Positions 1 through 10,888 of a stretch of DNA of 64,000 bases are shown here, piece by piece. The notes under the pieces are model-generated. The model had not been told where the DNA came from. It saw nothing but the letters and a program-made list of their open reading frames with translations, and searched no databases. Origin of the DNA: Gerris lacustris (taxonomy: Eukaryota; Arthropoda; Insecta; Hemiptera; Gerridae); the NCBI GenBank assembly GCA_951217055.1, contig OX578276.1:134917787-134981786 (forward strand), in the 5' to 3' direction. The position numbers and the translations under genes were made by a program. The number at the start of each line of letters is the position of its first letter. Position 1 is the stretch's first letter.

Positions 1-800
1 AAAATTTGTTTGAAATTCTTAAGTGCATCCTAAAAGGAGATATCGTCTGGAGTGACACATATATACATACATACATAAAAAAAAAAGGTGTTATATTTTA
101 GGAATCGATTCAGAATGGTCTAAAACGGATTTCCGTGGAAAAACATTTCAAAAATACGCATTAAAAAATTTTTGAAGCCATTGCAATAACTTAATTTTCT
201 TTGAAAATTCGCTAAAACTAAAGGCTCTAACAATTACTTGAAAACATACATGGTAATACCATCTGGGCCACTACTGTTTTTATTTGTAAGCTTACTATAT
301 TTTTTACATTATTATACATTGATAAATCATACATATTCATAAAATCTAATATTTACAGTTAATTGTATTTAAACCTTTAATGCACATCTGAATGATGTAA
401 TGCAAGCTAAAAGAGACAAATATGTTTTAAAAAAAAGTGTTAATAGACAAAGAATGGTAATTTACAATGAAAAGCTGGACACTTTTTTTTTATAAAACAA
501 TAGTAGATATATAATAAGACAAGTAAAGAAAACTTTTCCCATTAAATTAATCTTTCTTAAAACCGACTATACTTTTAAACTTGATAAAACTTTTATACAT
601 TGTAATAGACAGAACTAATCAAATCCAATTGTACTACACTTTGTTAGACAAATTAGATTAAACTGTTAACAAATACTAGTTAGTGTGTCTTAATTAATAA
701 TTGCCTACCGTATTAGCTATACTTTCAATTAGCCTAATAGACTGTTTATAATTATTAGTCAATTATTTAACATTAAATTATGCTATTAAACCTTTTTGGC
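1..800. other. AT-rich stretch, no gene seen
   Basis: Only AT-rich sequence with short homopolymer runs and a brief (TACA) run near 62-76. No reading frame, inverted repeat or recognisable element end was found before the MITE that starts at 801. Confidence 0.6.
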
Positions 801-1032
801 ACTTCTTTTGATTGTTACTCCCCTTATAAAAAACAGAGAGAAGTAACAATCTAAAGAAGGTATATGGAATGTTCTTCTTTAGACTGTTACTCCCCTTATA
901 CAAACAGATGTGCGAAAATCCTTTGTCCCAAAGTATATTGGACTAAACATCCCTTTGTCTTAATAGTTATTTAGCAAAAGTCATTTATTTTCTAAAAAAA
1001 AAGAAACAAAGGGGAGTAACAATCTAAAGAAG
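801..1032. mobile_element. Double-hairpin MITE, family A copy 1
   Basis: Two hairpins lie side by side. A short one (801-859) and a long one (873-1032) both begin with variants of CTTCTTTAGATTGTTACTCC and end with the reverse complement. The whole unit is flanked by TTTTT on both sides, just outside GGCACTTC on the left and GAAGTAGCACC on the right, which looks like a 4-5 bp target duplication. Two related copies sit at 14297-14452 and 14661-14888. There is no coding capacity. This is a non-autonomous DNA element; its superfamily is not clear from the termini. Confidence 0.75.
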
Positions 1033-1448
1033 TAGCACCTTTTTAATATAAAATACTCTGTCACTGACTCTACACATTTTGTACAAATTGCTTTTATCAT
1101 TATGCTATATTGGAGGAAATGTATTATACAAATTTAAAGTAAACAGTAACTGAAAATAGTTGGTTAAATTTAAAAATTTAAATGTTTCTCATTTTCAATC
1201 CTTTATAAACAATTTATTACAAGTGTCAAGTTACCACCAACATTATGAGATACAGTCAAATCATAAGTCTCAAAATAGCTCTCAATTATCAGACCGAAAA
1301 TTAATTTTATAGGATTTCCCCTATCATTAAATAAAAAAACCATGAAAATTGCTAGGAAATATCTCTTATCTTATTAGTGTGAGCCAATATTCTAATGATA
1401 AATATTATTCAATTCATTTATATTATTTCTCTTTCTATAAAATATTAA
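1033..1448. other. AT-rich spacer, nothing recognised
   Basis: AT-rich DNA between two inverted-repeat elements. No frame, repeat or site could be supported. Confidence 0.5.
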
Positions 1449-1450
1449 TA

Positions 1451-2028
1451 GTCCAGGAGATAGCGTGCAAAAAAGTGTCTGACTAACATCAAGCTATATA
1501 GAATTTTGTATACAAGTCAATCTATTTGCGCCTTTTAAGAATATGTGGTCGGCTAAGTTCGTCTGCGGGACATAGCTTGGCAATAGGCGTTTGAAAGAAA
1601 CAAACCGGTGGAGAGCGGTCATATCTCACCAATTATGGTGGACAATTTGATTTTCATGATCCTGAGTACAGAATTAGTTAGTAGACCGAAAATCAAGTCG
1701 ATGTCAGTTTGTCCTTTGACAGGTGACCACGTTGATTTTTAGTAATATTTGAATAACTTAACTATCAAGTGTGAAAATACATCGACTTGATTTTTGGTCT
1801 ACTAACTAATTCGGTACTCAGGATCATGAAAATCACATTGTCCACCATAATTGGTGTGACATGGCCGCTCTCTACCGGTTTGTTTTTTTCAAACGCCAAT
1901 TGCCAAGCTATGTCCCGCAGACGAACTTAGCCGACCACATATTCTTAAAAGGCGCTAAAAGATTGACTATTATACAAAATTCTAGCTTGATGTTAGTCAG
2001 ACACTTTTTTGCACGCTATCTCCTGGAC
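1451..2028. mobile_element. Long-TIR foldback element, family B copy 1
   Basis: A 578-bp near-palindrome. The left arm (from GTCCAGGAGATAGCGTGC) is repeated as its reverse complement on the right (ending GCACGCTATCTCCTGGAC), with arms of about 250 bp and a centre of about 70 bp near 1710-1780. TA flanks both ends (1449-1450 and 2029-2030), the target preference of Tc1/mariner-type elements. A diverged copy is at 57915-58660. A 97-codon open frame starting at 1861 lies in the right arm and is a by-product of the inverted repeat, not a gene. Confidence 0.8.
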
Positions 2029-2030
2029 TA

Positions 2031-2611
2031 TAACATCCCAGTCCAAAGAGTTTGGACTATATCACTTCCCTATAATTTTGTCCTTGCCTCTATACCAAGC
2101 TGTTTTGAAAGAAGTGATAATAATATTGACAGCGAAAATACTTTAATTAAATAGATGCATTCTAAATTAAAGGGAAAATATTTTAATCAGACCAAATTCG
2201 AACCGAGTTGGGTAAAAACGATTGAATTTTATTGTATTATTAAGCTCCGATTATAAATTGGTATATTAACGTTAAATTTTCTTTTATGAAAACCAGTAAA
2301 AGCTCCAAGATCTCTTAGTAATAATGTCTTTTGATATGATAGTTTGAAATCCTAAGAAGAGCTCAAGATCTTTTGATATGTTAATTCAATTAATCAAAAG
2401 AATAAATTCAGTTCCCTTACAAACACACATGTGCTGTCATAAATACATTTTTTTATTTTTTTAAATTATTAATCAATTACTTCCTTATATAATACATTTT
2501 CCCACAACTTATTATTTGCATCCCCTTTTCCCTTTTATACTTTTATAGTTAGTTTTTTTTCTTCATTGTATTTAGTTTTAAAGGGATTTGATTTTTGTTT
2601 CCATTTACTTA
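2031..2611. other. AT-rich spacer
   Basis: AT-rich sequence. Two loose copies of a motif containing CAAGATCT and CTTTTGATATG occur near 2310-2385, too short and diverged to name. No gene seen. Confidence 0.5.
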
Positions 2612-2972
2612 TATATTTTATCTTGGATTGATACGAAATATAAACAGTTGATCTCTGTTTAGATCCGTATAGAATGTAATTTATTTCGTCGAAAGTAATT
2701 CTTTTCATAATTCTTCTTTTTATTCTTCGCCTTATCGCACCATTAGCTTGTTTGTTTACATTTAACAAAACTAATTTGCTGTTTGTTTGTTTATTTAAAG
2801 TAACTGTTTTTTCTGTATTCGTTAAGAAATCCAACAATCGTAGATAAAGTACAGTACACAACTGATGCGAAAATTGCATTTTGCTTTGCTCGTGTGGTTT
2901 TACTACACCCGCTATTGCAACTCCACACTTGCAAAACGCTACTTTCTGCACGAGACACTTAATGTACTATAT
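2612..2972 (-). mobile_element. Family D repeat, copy 1 (diverged)
   Basis: On the minus strand this matches the repeats at 34062, 36691 and 44450. It begins near AGTACATTA, has the terminal hairpin region containing GTGTGG and GCATTTTGC, then a GTACTTTATCTACGATTG block, and ends near CGTATCAATC. It is shorter and more diverged than the 34- and 36-kb copies. The 138-codon open frame across 2535-2951 on the minus strand is explained by this repeat. Confidence 0.65.
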
Positions 2973-2984
2973 TTATTTATTTAT

Positions 2985-3751
2985 TACTTCCGAGCTTACC
3001 AAATGTACGGATGCTATATGATCCTTCTGAAGAACGCAAATATTTTTTGTCTCCGATTACTAAAATTCTAAGACGGAAATCCGTTTTAGACATCATAGAA
3101 CATTTTTGTCGGTCTGTCGCTCAATTTTTGCGAGCCAACATATCTTAAAAACTACTCGTTCGATATTAATGAAATTTGGGATGATGGGTCATAATTAGCC
3201 CACTGTTGCGGTCTCCTATACGTTTCAACCTTCTGTGCTCATTTATTTCTCTTCCACATGCGCACAATAGCGCAATATATAGATCTTTAAAAGTAGAAGA
3301 AATTTGGATGGTTTGTAAAATGTAACCCGCAGAAAGCCCTAGGTTCATTTTAACCGTCTGCGCTCTTTAAATTTTGCTTAAAAATACTTTAATTCATTTA
3401 ATAAATTAAAACAATTTTGACAGATTTAAAAAATGGTAGGAAATAAATTTGACACAAATTTATGTTAATTAATGCTGTAAGGCTAGGCACAGGCGCACAC
3501 TGGGGGCAAAACAATCTGCAGACTGTCTACGGGCTGTCTGCGGAGGCTGTCTCCCGGTGCAAATGATTGTTGGAGGGCGACAGTTTTGAATCTTTTGCAC
3601 CGGGAAACAGCCTCCACAGACAGCTCATAGACAGTCTCCAGACTGTTTTGCCTCCAGTGTTTGCCTAGCCTAAATGAATAACTCATAAAAGTATATACGA
3701 AATAGGACGTGAGGAAGCTATGTGCCATACTAATTAGTAGACTATTTTTTA
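2985..3751 (+). mobile_element. Family C repeat, copy with nested insertion
   Basis: Recognisable landmarks of family C occur in order: GAGCTTACC near 2993, the AGACGGAAATCCGTTT block (3071), the TCTGTCGCTCAATTTTTGCG block, TCATAATTAGCCCACTGTTG (3190), CACATGCGCAC (3255), and the 3-prime end GAGGAAGCTATGTGCCATAC (3712). The 190-bp foldback at 3481-3670 interrupts it. At least twelve other complete or partial copies occur in the window. No coding capacity; class unknown. Confidence 0.75.
3481..3670. mobile_element. 190-bp foldback MITE nested in family C
   Basis: Near-perfect palindrome starting GGCTAGGCACAGGCGCACAC and ending TGTTTGCCTAGCC; the arms share AGACTGTCT, CAGCCTCC and GGTGCAAA blocks in inverted order. 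TAA lies immediately on both sides (3478-3480 and 3671-3673), a 3-bp duplication of the TWA type typical of PIF/Harbinger. It is much more GC-rich than its surroundings and its arms are well conserved, so it is probably a fairly recent insertion into an older element. Confidence 0.75.
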
Positions 3752-3899
3752 TTGTCCTTTTAATTCTAAAACGCAAAATGCAGCTTGAGATTTCTTAGAC
3801 TAAAGCTCCGACGGATGGGATTCAATTAGGAGAACATTATTGACTCTCCTTTTTCCACTTGCATTGTATTGAAATGTCTATGAACATTCCTAAGACCAA
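3752..3899. other. Short spacer
   Basis: About 150 bp between the end of the family C copy and the 3900-5140 element. Nothing recognised. Confidence 0.4.
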
Positions 3900-5140
3900 T
3901 ATAGAGATGATTAGTGTGACGTCACAACAGCTTTCGAAAATTTAACTCAGTGTTTGTTATGTTCCTTTCTCTTATCACCTCTTATTAAACCCATGTAAAA
4001 TGAATGGGAGAATTTTCTCAACTTTTTAAATCATTAATTATTAAATTATTATTGATTTATAAGAGTTTTCACCCTTTGAACATTGTTGTACCAAGTCTTT
4101 TTTAACGAGTGTAACAAAGAAAACATTAAAAACTTTCATTTCAGTTATTTAAAATGAGTATTTGTGTGAAGGGTCATAACATCGAAAAAGCTATTTGAGT
4201 TAATAATCTTTATACTTGATTTTTTGTATTTCCTGTTGCCATAAAAATTCACAGGGTGTGTTCGTGTTCATATTGTGTGTCCGAAAATAAATTTTTCTCA
4301 AGTTTTGAAACTCAATGAAGTATACTCAGGGTACAGGACTTGTAGAAAGATAGTGATACTTAATCTGCTAGGTAATAAAAGATTATTTGCTAATAATAGT
4401 TTGTTCCTGGTTACTTACAATGTGCATTATATTTAACCGATGTTGGAACATAATTATATACTATACAATAGATTAATAGATCACTGACCATCATAGGAAA
4501 AAGACGTTGATGACGAGACAATGAGCAGACTGTTATTACTATTATTATTTGTGTATTTTTTGTTATCTATATTAACGAGTATAATAATATAAGATACGAG
4601 TGTCTCGCAAATATACTTGTTTAAAATTTTGATTAAAAAACTAATTTAATACATTAATTTAATATTACTTAAGTACTCTGACATACTTTTACGAAGAATA
4701 GCTTTGTCCTCCGAAAAAAAATGAAGTATAGATGAAATTTTCATAACGCTCGAGAAGGTATAAGGGAAGACATAATATACAAACTAAAATAGAAAAACGA
4801 TTTCAAAAATAAACAATAAATAAGAACGGACCCGGACGGTATCACCACAATAAAACACACTCACAATAATACTTTTTTAAACCACTAGAACGGCAATTTT
4901 TAATGTTTTCTTATCTTATATTGTTAAAATAGACTTAGTATAATAAAGTTCAAAGGTTGAAAAGTCTTATAAATTAATAATAATTTAATAATTAATTATT
5001 TAAAAAGTTGAGAAAATTCTCCCATTCATTTTACATGGGATTGATAACAGGTGATAAGGTAAAGGAACCTAAACAAACCGAATCGAATACATATCGAAAG
5101 CTTACGCCATCTTGTGACGTCATTACTAATCATCTCTATA
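3900..5140. mobile_element. 1.24-kb long-TIR element (family F) with CRE-like arms
   Basis: The ends are inverted copies: TATAGAGATGATTAGT at the left and ACTAATCATCTCTATA at the right. Arms of about 240 bp continue inward through TGACGTCA, CTTATCACCT, a CCCATGTAAAATGAATGGGA block and GAGAATTTTCTCAACTTTTT. The first and last TA may be the target duplication. Each arm carries a perfect CRE-type octamer TGACGTCA (3917-3924 and 5115-5122). The 700-bp centre is AT-rich with no frame of note. Non-autonomous DNA transposon by structure. Confidence 0.8.
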
Positions 5141-5507
5141 ACCTCTTCATACGTGTTGCATATTGAAAATTTAATTTAGCTGCAGCAAAACCTGTTCAGG
5201 CTGGATTGGAACTCAAATCTATGTTTAAGAAGAAAAACTGGTAAAGATGGATGATTTAATGCTTTCAGGTGTTTGGATACACATACCTGTTGGATCTAAT
5301 TCGATAGGAGAACAGGATATCCGTGTCATTATGTTTTATTTATTATCCAAGACGTCCACGGTTAGAATCAGGGGTATCCAACTCCAGTATTCTAGAGGTG
5401 TAAGAGCACTAGCGCTCCACGAGAATATGGTGGTTAAAATTGTAAACTACTTATGATCTTTTGACATTTGTACTGTTTTGTAAATAAACAATTCAGAAAA
5501 ATAAACA
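5141..5507. other. Unassigned segment with a 69-codon frame
   Basis: A 69-codon open frame runs from ATG at 5247 to the stop at 5456 and lies outside the repeats I could define. The translation shows no recognisable domain, signal peptide or membrane segment. AATAAAC-like strings follow at about 5483 and 5500. It could be a decayed exon or chance. Confidence 0.2.
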
Positions 5508-5580
5508 GCCTCTGTGGCCGAATGAGATGCGCGATAGCTCAGAATGAGAAAGTTCCCGGGTTCGAATCTAGAAAATTGAC
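5508..5580 (+). mobile_element. tRNA-like SINE head
   Basis: A segment beginning GCCTCTGTGGCCGAATGAG contains an A-box-like TAGCTCAGAATGAG (5535-5548) and a B box GGTTCGAATC (5559-5568), spaced as in an internal pol III promoter. The flanks do not form an acceptor stem and the anticodon arm is not clear, so this is a tRNA-derived SINE head or tRNA pseudogene rather than a working tRNA gene. Confidence 0.5.
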
Positions 5581-6220
5581 AAATTAATTTATTTCTTTGA
5601 ATTAAGAAGCTCTATATCTTTTGAATGGTGTAAAAGATTTAGTTACAATATTAACCGTAAATTCCCGTGGAGCTCCAGTAGTCTAACACAGGTAGATAAA
5701 GAGGGGAGTTGGAAATCTTTCCGTTTAAGGATTCTATGATCGCTGGTTAGAATCATGAACTGTTAAAGTCTATGTGAACATGGATCAAGAGCTTCTTGAG
5801 TTGGCTAAATTGTCAGTACCTTGACTTTTCCTCTTTACTAAAAGACCCAGAACTTTACAGTAGAGAGTTACGGAGGGCCTGGTTAAAATCTTTAGATAAT
5901 TATACCTATCTATTGAACTTACCTATAATTATGAAACACCTTCTTAAATGAGGTAAAATAAAAAAGGTGCACTGCCCGATTTCCGATGAAAGTATCCCCT
6001 GAAATTTCTATGAACAAACTTAGATCATCAAAGGACTTAAATAGTTTTAATACAGCTAAAATGCATAGCAATTTTAGGCGTAAATAGCGGAAATAAAGAA
6101 GAACAATGTAATTTAGAGTAAATAACATTTTTAAAAATTTCAGAACTCCTGCAGATTTAGCAACGAGCGAAAATAAAAACAATATAGGTACTACATATTG
6201 AAAGTACAAATTAAAAATTG
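5581..6220. other. Unassigned, no gene seen
   Basis: The first 300 bp could be the body of the SINE whose head is at 5508, since composition is more even there. The rest is AT-rich. A minus-strand frame across 5919-6254 is hydrophobic and low in complexity and is not supported. Confidence 0.35.
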
Positions 6221-6476
6221 AATGGCAATTCACGACTAAGTATTCAAACATCAACTCATAGGTATAATGTCTCTTGTGTAGCTCAGAATTTTGAGTTATA
6301 CAGCGTTAGCAATGAAATCCATAGCAATGAAAAACATAATATACAACATAATCATAGTACAAATTATGAAATGAATGGCAATTTACGCCTAAATGTTCAA
6401 ATAGTTAGCCCAGAGGAATACTTCCTTCTATATGACATAGCAGTTTCAGTTATGCAGCGTTAACAATGAAATCCAT
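6221..6476 (+). repeat. Two tandem units, 153-bp period
   Basis: AATGGCAATT at 6221 recurs at 6374. Each is followed by a cytosine-poor stretch, TTCAAA, a GAGTTAT or CAGTTAT block, then GCAGCGTT or ACAGCGTT and AACAATGAAATCCAT. Spacing between matching words is 153 bp. Diverged tandem duplication of unknown origin. Confidence 0.6.
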
Positions 6477-6600
6477 GGTTCAGTTTCCGTTGGCTGGGCC
6501 AATTTTTATCCATCCATCTCCTGTCGTCTTTGATAATTCGAGTAATAAGAAATGGTGGCAAGCACTAATGTTCAGCCAAACATAATAAAATATAGACTGT

Positions 6601-6640
6601 GAGGTATTGATAACTGTTTGACTACCGTTATCAATACCTC
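6601..6640. repeat. Perfect 14-bp hairpin
   Basis: GAGGTATTGATAAC (6601-6614) is followed after 12 bases by its exact reverse complement GTTATCAATACCTC (6627-6640). No U-run follows and no gene precedes it, so it is not called a terminator. Confidence 0.7.
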
Positions 6641-6854
6641 AGCTGATATATACATGGTGCTAATTAAAGCGTGTGCAAATGCGTGACTTAAGTGTTTCAT
6701 ATCAACTTTCATGAATGAAAGGTTAAAATTTGATTTTGATTGAAGTTTATGAGCTTCACTATTCATATGTCATGACTATAATGCTTAGAAATAAGGATCA
6801 TATAAATCATAAGAAGTAAACATAAGTAGTTTATTGTCCCTATTTCTTCAATAA

Positions 6855-6956
6855 TTTTTTCTTCTGTTGGGTCAATTAGGGTAAAAAGATATAATTTAAC
6901 ACATATGTATATATATATATATATCTTTTCACCCTAATTGACAACAGAAGAAAAAA
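6855..6956. mobile_element. 102-bp MITE-like hairpin with (TA)n loop
   Basis: The left arm TTTTTTCTTCTGTTG...TCAATTAGGGT...AAAAGATATA is matched on the right by TATATCTTTTCACCCTAATT, GACAACAGAAGAAAAAA in reverse complement. Arms are about 38 bp with two small mismatches; the loop is mostly TA repeats. It looks like a solitary small foldback element. No target duplication is certain. Confidence 0.6.
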
Positions 6957-7584
6957 GTGTAAGAAGTAAATTTTGATATCAGCCATACTTGTTCAAATTA
7001 AATAATTTTTTATGGATTAACTTAAATTATAAAAGCACTTTTATAGGTTTTGATAATAAGGCCTGTTATCAATTAAATATATTTATAAATTACAAATATT
7101 ATAGAATAATTACACTTATACGAATACCTATTTAGTAATTAAAATTCCTACCTATTTTAGTTCCTATTTCCAAGTTTTTATTTTATTGCAGCTAAATAAT
7201 TATTAACTTTATTTTATTGTCAATTAAGTATAAGACGCAATAACTTTATAAACGAATTCTGAATCTAAAATATTGATAGTTGAACGCCAATTTCAAAAAT
7301 GTATGTTCAATATTCCTGCTCTATTTATCTATAGCAAATTGGTCAGTATAATTAACAATTAAGACCGGATTTTATTATATTATAGGTATTTCTAATAATT
7401 AAATTAAAAAATATACATATAAACATCGCTAAGAGGCTTTTTATTAGTCATCCTTTTTACTTTTGTCTATTATTTATTGTTTAATTGCATTCATTATTTT
7501 TTTTGTAATATTTAAATAGCATCATAATTCAAAGCATTATTGAATATTCAGAGATTGTTTTTGTTAAGCTTGGTTTTTGAATGA
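6957..7584. other. AT-rich, no gene seen
   Basis: AT-rich sequence without reading frames, inverted repeats or recognised element ends. Confidence 0.5.
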
Positions 7585-7810
7585 ATGAGATAGTACTATA
7601 GGTAGGGTGGAAAGAGAAGAAGCGAAGGGAGCCCTTAGGTCGATGTGAGCATGCGCAGAGCTCCTGTTTACTAGAGTGGGGGTAAGGGTGGCCAATGGGC
7701 TTGTCTTACTGACCAAGGGCCTAGCCTAGAGGACAGGGGAGGGGGTAGACACACTTGACCAAAGGCCGGCCCACAATACAAGGCATCAAGCACTCTAATG
7801 GCGTCTACGG
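7585..7810. other. GC-richer island 1
   Basis: An abrupt change to G-rich sequence (GTGGGGGTAAGGG, GGGGAGGGGGTAGAC, GGCCGGCCC) within AT-rich DNA. No frame, TIR or tRNA box stands out. It belongs to a set of such islands (8.1, 12.6, 15.3, 23.8, 25.6, 30.8, 35.9, 39.6, 41.0, 45.8, 53.4 kb). Origin unknown. Confidence 0.5.
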
Positions 7811-8054
7811 CATGAAATATAACCTAAACTTAGGTTTTATTTAATATTAAACAAATAATCAGACGATGAAATCTAAAACATATGTAGGAAAACACACACG
7901 CTTACCTTCTTCGTGTAGGTTACCTTAACACGTCTCTGACTGAGACGAAACTCGGGATTTTTTAACTGATTTTTTTACCTATAACTTTGATTACATTTAC
8001 AATACTTTAAGAACATATTTAAGTATTTTTAAAGAGGAATAAAGAGTGAAATTG
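7811..8054. other. Spacer between GC islands
   Basis: AT-rich; contains a small GTCTCTGACTGAGACGA hairpin near 7935. Nothing else recognised. Confidence 0.4.
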
Positions 8055-8245
8055 AAGAGTCGTGAAGCTTGGTTGTGACTGGTTGTTTCTGGGCCGGGCC
8101 GCTAGGGGTCTCCCCCCTCAGTACCCACCCGCGCCCCCCTCACTACTCTTCCAGACTCAATGTATGCAAATTATCTTCCCCTCCTTCCTTCTCATGACCT
8201 TGGCCTTGTCTCCCCCCCCAACCCGACCTTATTGTCAAAATTAAA
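8055..8245. other. GC-richer island 2, pyrimidine-biased
   Basis: A C-rich, strand-asymmetric tract with several C runs of 6-8 and few purines between 8110 and 8230. A short frame starting at 8062 is proline-rich because of the composition and is not supported as a gene. Confidence 0.45.
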
Positions 8246-9000
8246 TGAGAAACAGTTGTGTCCGATCAGATTTAGAAGTACAGAAACCAATACTTTACAA
8301 AGTTGCAATGGGGAAAAATCAAGAAAAAATAAACTATAATAATAAATCTCAAAAAAAGATAAACTTCCCAACTGAGTTTCCTCTTTTACTTTATAAAAAT
8401 TAATCATTCATTATAGTTTGTCCAAATTATTTTAAACATTGATGCACAATTGAGGCGAAATTTAGTCTCTATAATTATAAATTATAATGAAGTAACGTTT
8501 TTTTATATAATTAATATATTATTTATTTATTATTCTCCACTTTCAACTTATAAACTTAGCAGAAAGTTTAAAAAATAACATGAATTATTTAAAACTGTAA
8601 ATTAACTTAATTTTTAGTTATCTAATTAACTATTCTCCTCTTATAATCTAATATTGTTATTATATTTTAAATTATTTTTAAAGAACTTCGAAAAAAAAAA
8701 TACTAAAATACTAACACGTAGCAGGTATAAAACTTAGTTGTATATTATAATATACAACTTTTTTAAATGTTTATTAGATAACACAACTGCAAAATAAAAT
8801 TGCAATAAGTGATAATGATAATACATAGGTTATGTGTCGGGAAAGACATGATGAAGAAGTACTTAGTACACTTTTTAGCAATAAATATAGTAAAATAATT
8901 TTAATACAAGATAACTAATAATAATAAAATAAGATAAAGTGGATTAATATTACTTATTATATAAGTTTAAAGTTTAACATAATATTAGGGAAACGGGTAT
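8246..9000. other. AT-rich, no gene seen
   Basis: Very AT-rich. Apart from the palindrome at 8736-8759 nothing stands out. Confidence 0.5.
8736..8759. repeat. 24-bp perfect palindrome
   Basis: AGTTGTATATTA at 8736 is followed directly by its exact reverse complement TAATATACAACT with no loop. Confidence 0.7.
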
Positions 9001-9559
9001 TTTAAGATAAGATATCTCTAGGCCACCTCCTCTTCAAACGTCTTAGTGGGATGCTTGGGATAAACTAAGAGGACAGGTGTTGTATAAGAGGATTAGGATG
9101 GTGGGATATGGATTCATGGAATTTTCTATATCGGGATACAGTTAGATCTCGGGCAAAGGGCGCATTCAAATCTTCATGGAGTGCGTAAGGGTATAGACAC
9201 ACAGAAAAGAACATTGGTTATTTTTCTAAGGATTTTTGACTGCATGATTTGGAGACGACGGGAATTGGAATAATATAGAACTTAAATACGGATAAAAACT
9301 AACCAGTTTATTGCAAACGGCACAATAGTTACTGTTTTGCTAATATGTCGCCACTTATTAAGTCAGTTCGGTGGACATTTCATATAGGGTTGAGGTTGAA
9401 TATGCCTATCCTATTATCAAAAATGAACTATGTACAAGTCGAGTAGTGTCCCAACGTTGACGATTCTCCTCTAAATGATATGTTATTTTTAAGGTAAGTT
9501 TCAAACACATTTATTTCAATAAAAATAAATTTTCGTTTAGATGTACCTATAGGTATTGC
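9001..9559. other. Mixed-composition segment, no gene seen
   Basis: 9001-9260 is less AT-rich than its surroundings. No frame longer than 60 codons of convincing composition and no repeat partner in the window. The minus-strand frame at 9428-9616 is created partly by the tandem repeat at 9560. Confidence 0.4.
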
Positions 9560-9596
9560 GGTCTTTAAATAGGTCTTTAAATAGGTCTTTAAATAT
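9560..9596 (+). repeat. 12-bp tandem repeat, 3 copies
   Basis: GGTCTTTAAATA is repeated three times without interruption. Confidence 0.85.
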
Positions 9597-10114
9597 ATAT
9601 ATAATAACTTATACAAATTAATTTACTTTTTTTCTAAATATAAAATTAAGTCCGTTGCCACGAGTTTAATGGCTTGTGTATAATATTAAACTATCATACT
9701 ATAAAATTATCAATTTGCCATTTAATTTTTTATTCGCATATTATTGTGTAATTAGTCATTAGTAATAAATATTTGTTCTTCGGATTGTGAACATTTTGGT
9801 ATAGGTTTGCCAACGTGAAACTGAAACTAGATATAGGGAAAAAATGAATTCAGTTAAATACAGTTGGTATTAGATACCATGGGGTAAAATCAAGAGAAAG
9901 GGTTGATTTCACCCCTTTTTTATATTATACAAGGGGATGAATCAAAGCCATGAAAACAAACCGCCTACTTCCTCAAACTTCCGTCAATGTAGGTAGTTCT
10001 AAATATAGGTTTCCCTTTACTAAATGTTCTAATTAAATTACTCTCACCATTAACCAAAATTAAAGCAAGCGTTTTTAATACCAATAATAAGTTGATAAAG
10101 AGAGATTTAATCTA
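9597..10114. other. AT-rich with one hairpin
   Basis: AT-rich sequence with no gene. The hairpin at 9881-9916 is listed separately. Confidence 0.5.
9881..9916. repeat. Hairpin with 13-bp arms
   Basis: GGGGTAAAATCAA pairs with TTGATTTCACCCC across a short purine-rich loop (one mismatch). A related AAGGGGATGAATCAAA follows near 9931. Possibly a MITE end pair; no target duplication is clear. Confidence 0.5.
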
Positions 10115-10525
10115 TTGCTTACGAGCTTACCGAAGCTAATAAAAAAACTATGTGATCGTTTTGAAGAACGATAATTTTTTATGTTCCTAATTAAGAAATT
10201 CCAAGACAGAAATCCATTTCAGTCATCAGAGATCATTTTTGGTTTCGAGTCTGTCTATCGGTCTACCAGTAATTTTGTGAACCAACATATTATCTTAAAA
10301 TTACTCGGCTCATTTAAATGAAATTTGGATGGTATAGGTCATAATTAGCACACTGTTGCAACATAAGTTTCAACATTTTGCGCCCATTTGTTTCTCTTAT
10401 AAAAGCGCACAAAAAGGTTTTTTATTTATTAACACTCATATATCTTTAATAGAATTTATCCAATAAATAAAGATATTTGGATGGTTTCTTGAAAGTAGCC
10501 CACACATAATCCCATGTTAGTGAGT
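10115..10525 (+). mobile_element. Family C repeat, 5-prime two-thirds
   Basis: Matches family C from TTGCTTACGAGCTTACCGAAG, through CCAAGACAGAAATCCATTTC, the TCTGTCTATCGGTCT block and GTCATAATTAGCACACTGTTG, to the GATGGTTTCTTGAAAGTAGC block. The 3-prime end with GGAAGCTATGTGCCACA is missing, so this is a truncated copy. Confidence 0.75.
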
Positions 10526-10888
10526 CGTTTTGGAATGAAGTCCCTTATCGCACTTTACAGCGACGAGAGTGAATCCGCAAAAATCGACTGCCATGAAAAT
10601 ATTAAAAGAAAAATTAAATTCTGATCTTTGAATTTTGCCTCTTCCTTAACTCCGCTAGGTATAAGTGGTTAGCGTCGTATATCTTTTAATTTTGTTTCCT
10701 ATTTTTAACTCTCCCATATGTGTAAGTATAGTTAGCATCGAATACTTAGTTGTGTTATTTTATAATTAATATTTAATTATTAGGAACTTGATTTATACTG
10801 GGTCTCCAGCGAAACCACACGTTCTTTTTTAAGATACGCTGGTTAGCAAAAAGGTCCTAGAACGATCACATAATATGTGCGATCACAT
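10526..10888. other. No gene seen
   Basis: Mixed AT-rich sequence. No repeat partner or frame recognised. Confidence 0.4.

Noticed and set aside
1861..2154. 97-codon plus-strand open frame
   Set aside because: Lies in the right arm of the family B foldback; a similar peptide appears at 58472 only because the arm is repeated.
2535..2951. 138-codon minus-strand frame, one of the longest in the window
   Set aside because: Covers a family D repeat; lysine- and arginine-rich from AT-rich codons; the other family D copies do not keep it open.
3483..3776. 97-codon minus-strand frame
   Set aside because: Spans the 190-bp foldback and the end of a family C copy.
5247..5456. 69-codon frame outside defined repeats
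   Set aside because: No recognisable domain, no splice context and no supporting neighbour; kept only as an unassigned segment.
5508..5580. Functional tRNA gene
   Set aside because: A and B boxes are present but no acceptor stem, no clear anticodon arm and no T-run terminator directly after.
6601..6640. Rho-independent-type terminator hairpin
   Set aside because: Eukaryotic context, no upstream gene and no U-run.
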